This document shows positions 61,862-64,000 of a DNA stretch of 64,000 nucleotides, piece by piece. Position numbers and translations under genes: made by a program. The stretch is from positions 10,307,001 to 10,371,000 of the forward strand of contig NC_065897.1 in assembly GCF_905147045.1 (NCBI RefSeq), given 5' to 3'. Source of the stretch: Nymphalis io. Its lineage: Eukaryota > Arthropoda > Insecta > Lepidoptera > Nymphalidae. Position 1 is the first letter of the stretch, and each line of letters starts with the position of its first letter. The notes below the pieces were generated by a model that made no database searches, was not told where the DNA came from, and saw nothing but the letters and a program-made list of their open reading frames with translations.

Positions 61862-62249
61862 CAATGTAAACTCTATATAACGACACTGAGGGCAATGCAC
61901 ATTTCATGGCATTATAGAGAGTTGTCATTAAATGGAGAGAAACAAAATCAATATTATTTTACTACATATTATAATATTATTTACTGATCAAGTATAAAAT
62001 TTACAAATAACAAACAATAATATTAAAACCAGATAACAACGCTTATTGAGTTTAGCTGCAGTTTTTACTAATTTGGCCAACTTAGAAAGTACTGATTACT
62101 ACTTAATTATGACGTATTATCGTTACTGAGAGTGGGTGTGAAGCTAAATAGAGTGTATCATTGTATGGAAAACAAGCGAAACCAACCAAAGTCGAGTGTT
62201 TTTGACAGTTTGTTGTTAAATCGATTGGTGTTACATGGAGTTTACACTG
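61862..62249. mobile_element. TA-flanked MITE between DPY-30 and RSPH1
   Basis: Left end CAATGTAAACTCTATATAAC, right end on the minus strand CAGTGTAAACTCCATGTAAC; about 19 of the first 24 positions agree. TA precedes (61860-61861) and follows (62250-62251). 388 bases, no coding capacity. TA target and CAGTG-type ends fit the Tc1/mariner-pogo superfamily; exact family unassigned. Confidence 0.7.
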
Positions 62250-62564
62250 TATTTGTGACTGTCAAATGTCAAATAGTACAAAATATAAATTAAAAAACTC
62301 ACATTAATTATACTATTTAATTTTTTTTTAAATATATACCTCGACAGTTTTATTTTAAGTTCTTTTCCTTACCTTACCTTGCAAAGTCCTACTTTGCAAT
62401 AACACTGTCTCAGTATTAAATTACACAGAATTTACCTTAATACATAAAATAAGATTTTAATACAATATGATTAATAATGAAAATTCAAGAAAATGAGTTA
62501 ATTACTATTTTTTTTATTTAGGAATATAAAAAAGTCAGAGAAGGTTAAGGTTTTTTTTTTCAAA

Positions 62565-64000
62565 TTATTCCTTTTGTTCAGTTTCTTCTAAAAACTGTTG
62601 GCGGTGAAGAAGCCAAGAGTCGTTGTCGTCGCCACCTTCTTCTCCTATTATTGAAGGTGGCTCGAAACGTAAGACATCTGTCTCTATACTTGCTGCAGCT
62701 AGAGAAGGTATAGAGTCGTGCACAGGTAGCGGAACTGGCTCAGGGGGTAGGAACTCTGCCATATATGCTGTTACGTTACGAGCACGCCATACTGATATTT
62801 TGCCTAAAAAAGCCAACATACTTTTTTATGATCACATGTTACATACATGTATTACAGATAATACAATATATCTTTTACCTGATGTCTCGTCAATCTCGAT
62901 TTCCTCCTCCCCCTCTTCTAACCTGTCACTTTTTGCTCCCTTTTCTTCCTTTTCTTCTTCGCCTTCTCCAAATTCTTCAGAATCAGGATCTTTTATCAGC
63001 AAGTAAAATCCATGCTGCATGCAATTTGTATCAAAGATAAAACATCCTGGACCTTTTGGCATTCCTTTGTACCAGGAGCCATGGAAACGGACTCGGGGAT
63101 ACATGATCTGTCCCGGACCTTCAATAACCCCATCCACCCACGTTCCCATAAACTTTATCTATAATAAATTTAAAAAAAAATCTAAAGAATTTCTAGTTTA
63201 ATCAATTTATATTATTGTGCAAAATTTATTTTTGAATCAAGAATATAATTTTGTCAGTTTACACTTTTACCTGATTTTCTGAATAGAAATACGTTCCTAG
63301 GCCATGACGTTTGCCTTTAAACCAAGCTCCTTCGTAAATATCACCGTTGGGATAATAATAAGCTCCGAACCCATGCTTCAAATCATGTCTCCAGTCACCC
63401 TCATAGCGAGATCCATCGGGATATGTCATCTGACCTACCCCATACTTCATAGCATGACGCCATTCTCCTATTGATATTCTTTAAAAGTTAACCATATTAC
63501 ATCCATAATTACTACTTTATTATAAATAATAAAAAATGTTATATTTTAATATAATAAATTATATATGTCATTGAAATTCTACCACATGTGTATTCTACCA
63601 ACCCGCATTGGAGCAGCGTGGTGGAATAAGCTCCAAACCTTCTCCTCAAAAGGGAGAGGCCTTAGCCCAGCAGTGGGACATTAACAGGCTGTTACTGTTA
63701 CTGATATGTTATAATTTAGAAAAGCATTAGTTTTTTTTTATTTTACTGTCTATTTGGACTTCGACAATATTTCATTCGCTTCAACTTTATATATAGGATT
63801 TATTTATTCTATCTACAACTAATATATCATTATAATAAAGTTAAATATGGCCGTAATACAAATGAATAATTAATATATCTTAAGACCTTCATATCGAGCT
63901 CCGTTTTTAAACACGTATAAACCTTTTCCATTTCGCATTCCTTGATAATAGCAGCCCTGATAAAAGTCTCCATTTGGAAGCACAGCCCAGCCTACACCAT
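62565..64000 (-). CDS. RSPH1: RSPH1-like MORN-repeat radial spoke head protein, 5' end outside window
   Basis: Structural protein of radial spokes in motile cilia and sperm flagella. Minus-strand exons: 64000-63887 (cut by window edge), 63467-63271, 63158-62879, 62803-62565, all in compatible phase. MORN repeats: GVGWAVLPNGDFYQGCYYQG, KGLYVFKNGARYEGEW, KYGVGQMTYPDGSRYEGDW, KHGFGAYYYPNGDIYEGAW, HGLGTYFYSENQIKFMGTW. Then the RSPH1-specific GPGCFIFDTNCMQHGFYLL, an acidic Glu-rich stretch, KISVWRARNVTAYMAEFLPP and a short acidic tail ending at 62565. About 230 residues are visible; order and spacing match human RSPH1 up to the acidic region. The first visible donor (AAG/GTCTTA) is weak. Only the N-terminal part is missing. 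Confidence 0.93.
63568..63712 (+). mobile_element. Family-1 SINE, 5'-truncated, in RSPH1 intron
   Basis: Begins in the body at GTCATTGAAATTCTACCACA and ends GTGGGACATTAACAGGCTG TTACTGTTACTG. Antisense to RSPH1, inside its 63468-63886 intron. Confidence 0.88.

Noticed and set aside
1..64000. CRISPR arrays, prokaryotic operons, integrated viruses
   Set aside because: No regularly spaced short repeats, no bacterial gene structure, and no virus-like coding sequence were seen on either strand.

Overview
The window looks like nuclear DNA from a lepidopteran insect, most likely a butterfly. It is AT-rich, the genes are split by GT-AG introns, a fused trehalose-6-phosphate synthase/phosphatase of the insect type is present, and the spaces between exons are filled with tRNA-derived and A-tailed SINEs, R1-type and RTE-type LINE pieces and a Tc1/mariner element typical of Lepidoptera. 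The species was not determined. All gene names come from recognising the translated exons; no database search was run.

Layout. (1) 1-11760, plus strand: trehalose-6-phosphate synthase, ten exons (1067-10687), lacking only the first few dozen codons, which lie left of the window. (2) 12674-15578, minus strand: a YIPF6-type Golgi membrane protein, six exons, tail-to-tail with the first gene. (3) 16314-16652, plus strand: APC11, the RING subunit of the anaphase-promoting complex, head-to-head with YIPF6 across about 735 bases. (4) 18926-56195, plus strand: one gene whose exons, when joined, encode a long disordered proline/serine-rich region followed by a short FAM89/LRAP25 (leucine repeat adapter protein 25) module; its last intron is about 33.5 kb and carries most of the repeats. 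(5) 56196-60602: spacer with SINEs, a truncated R1 LINE and a perfect inverted repeat. (6) 60603-61268, plus strand: DPY-30, with a tandem duplication over its 3' splice site. (7) 62565-64000, minus strand: RSPH1-like MORN-repeat radial spoke protein, running off the right edge.

The genes are unrelated housekeeping or cell-structure genes (trehalose synthesis, Golgi trafficking, mitotic ubiquitin ligase, actin-linked adapter, histone H3K4 methylation, ciliary axoneme). Their order reflects insect chromosome organisation, not an operon or a joint pathway. I found no prokaryotic-type system, CRISPR array, or free-standing tRNA or rRNA gene.

The points most worth a second look are: the in-frame joining of the 1.2-kb disordered exon to the LRAP25 module; the duplicated splice acceptor in DPY-30; a Tc1/mariner copy with intact ends and DD34E triad but a deleted DNA-binding segment; a TA-flanked MITE between DPY-30 and RSPH1; several perfect hairpins; a cluster of TGACGTCA sites inside the giant intron; and an unexplained GC-richer block in the first visible TPS intron.
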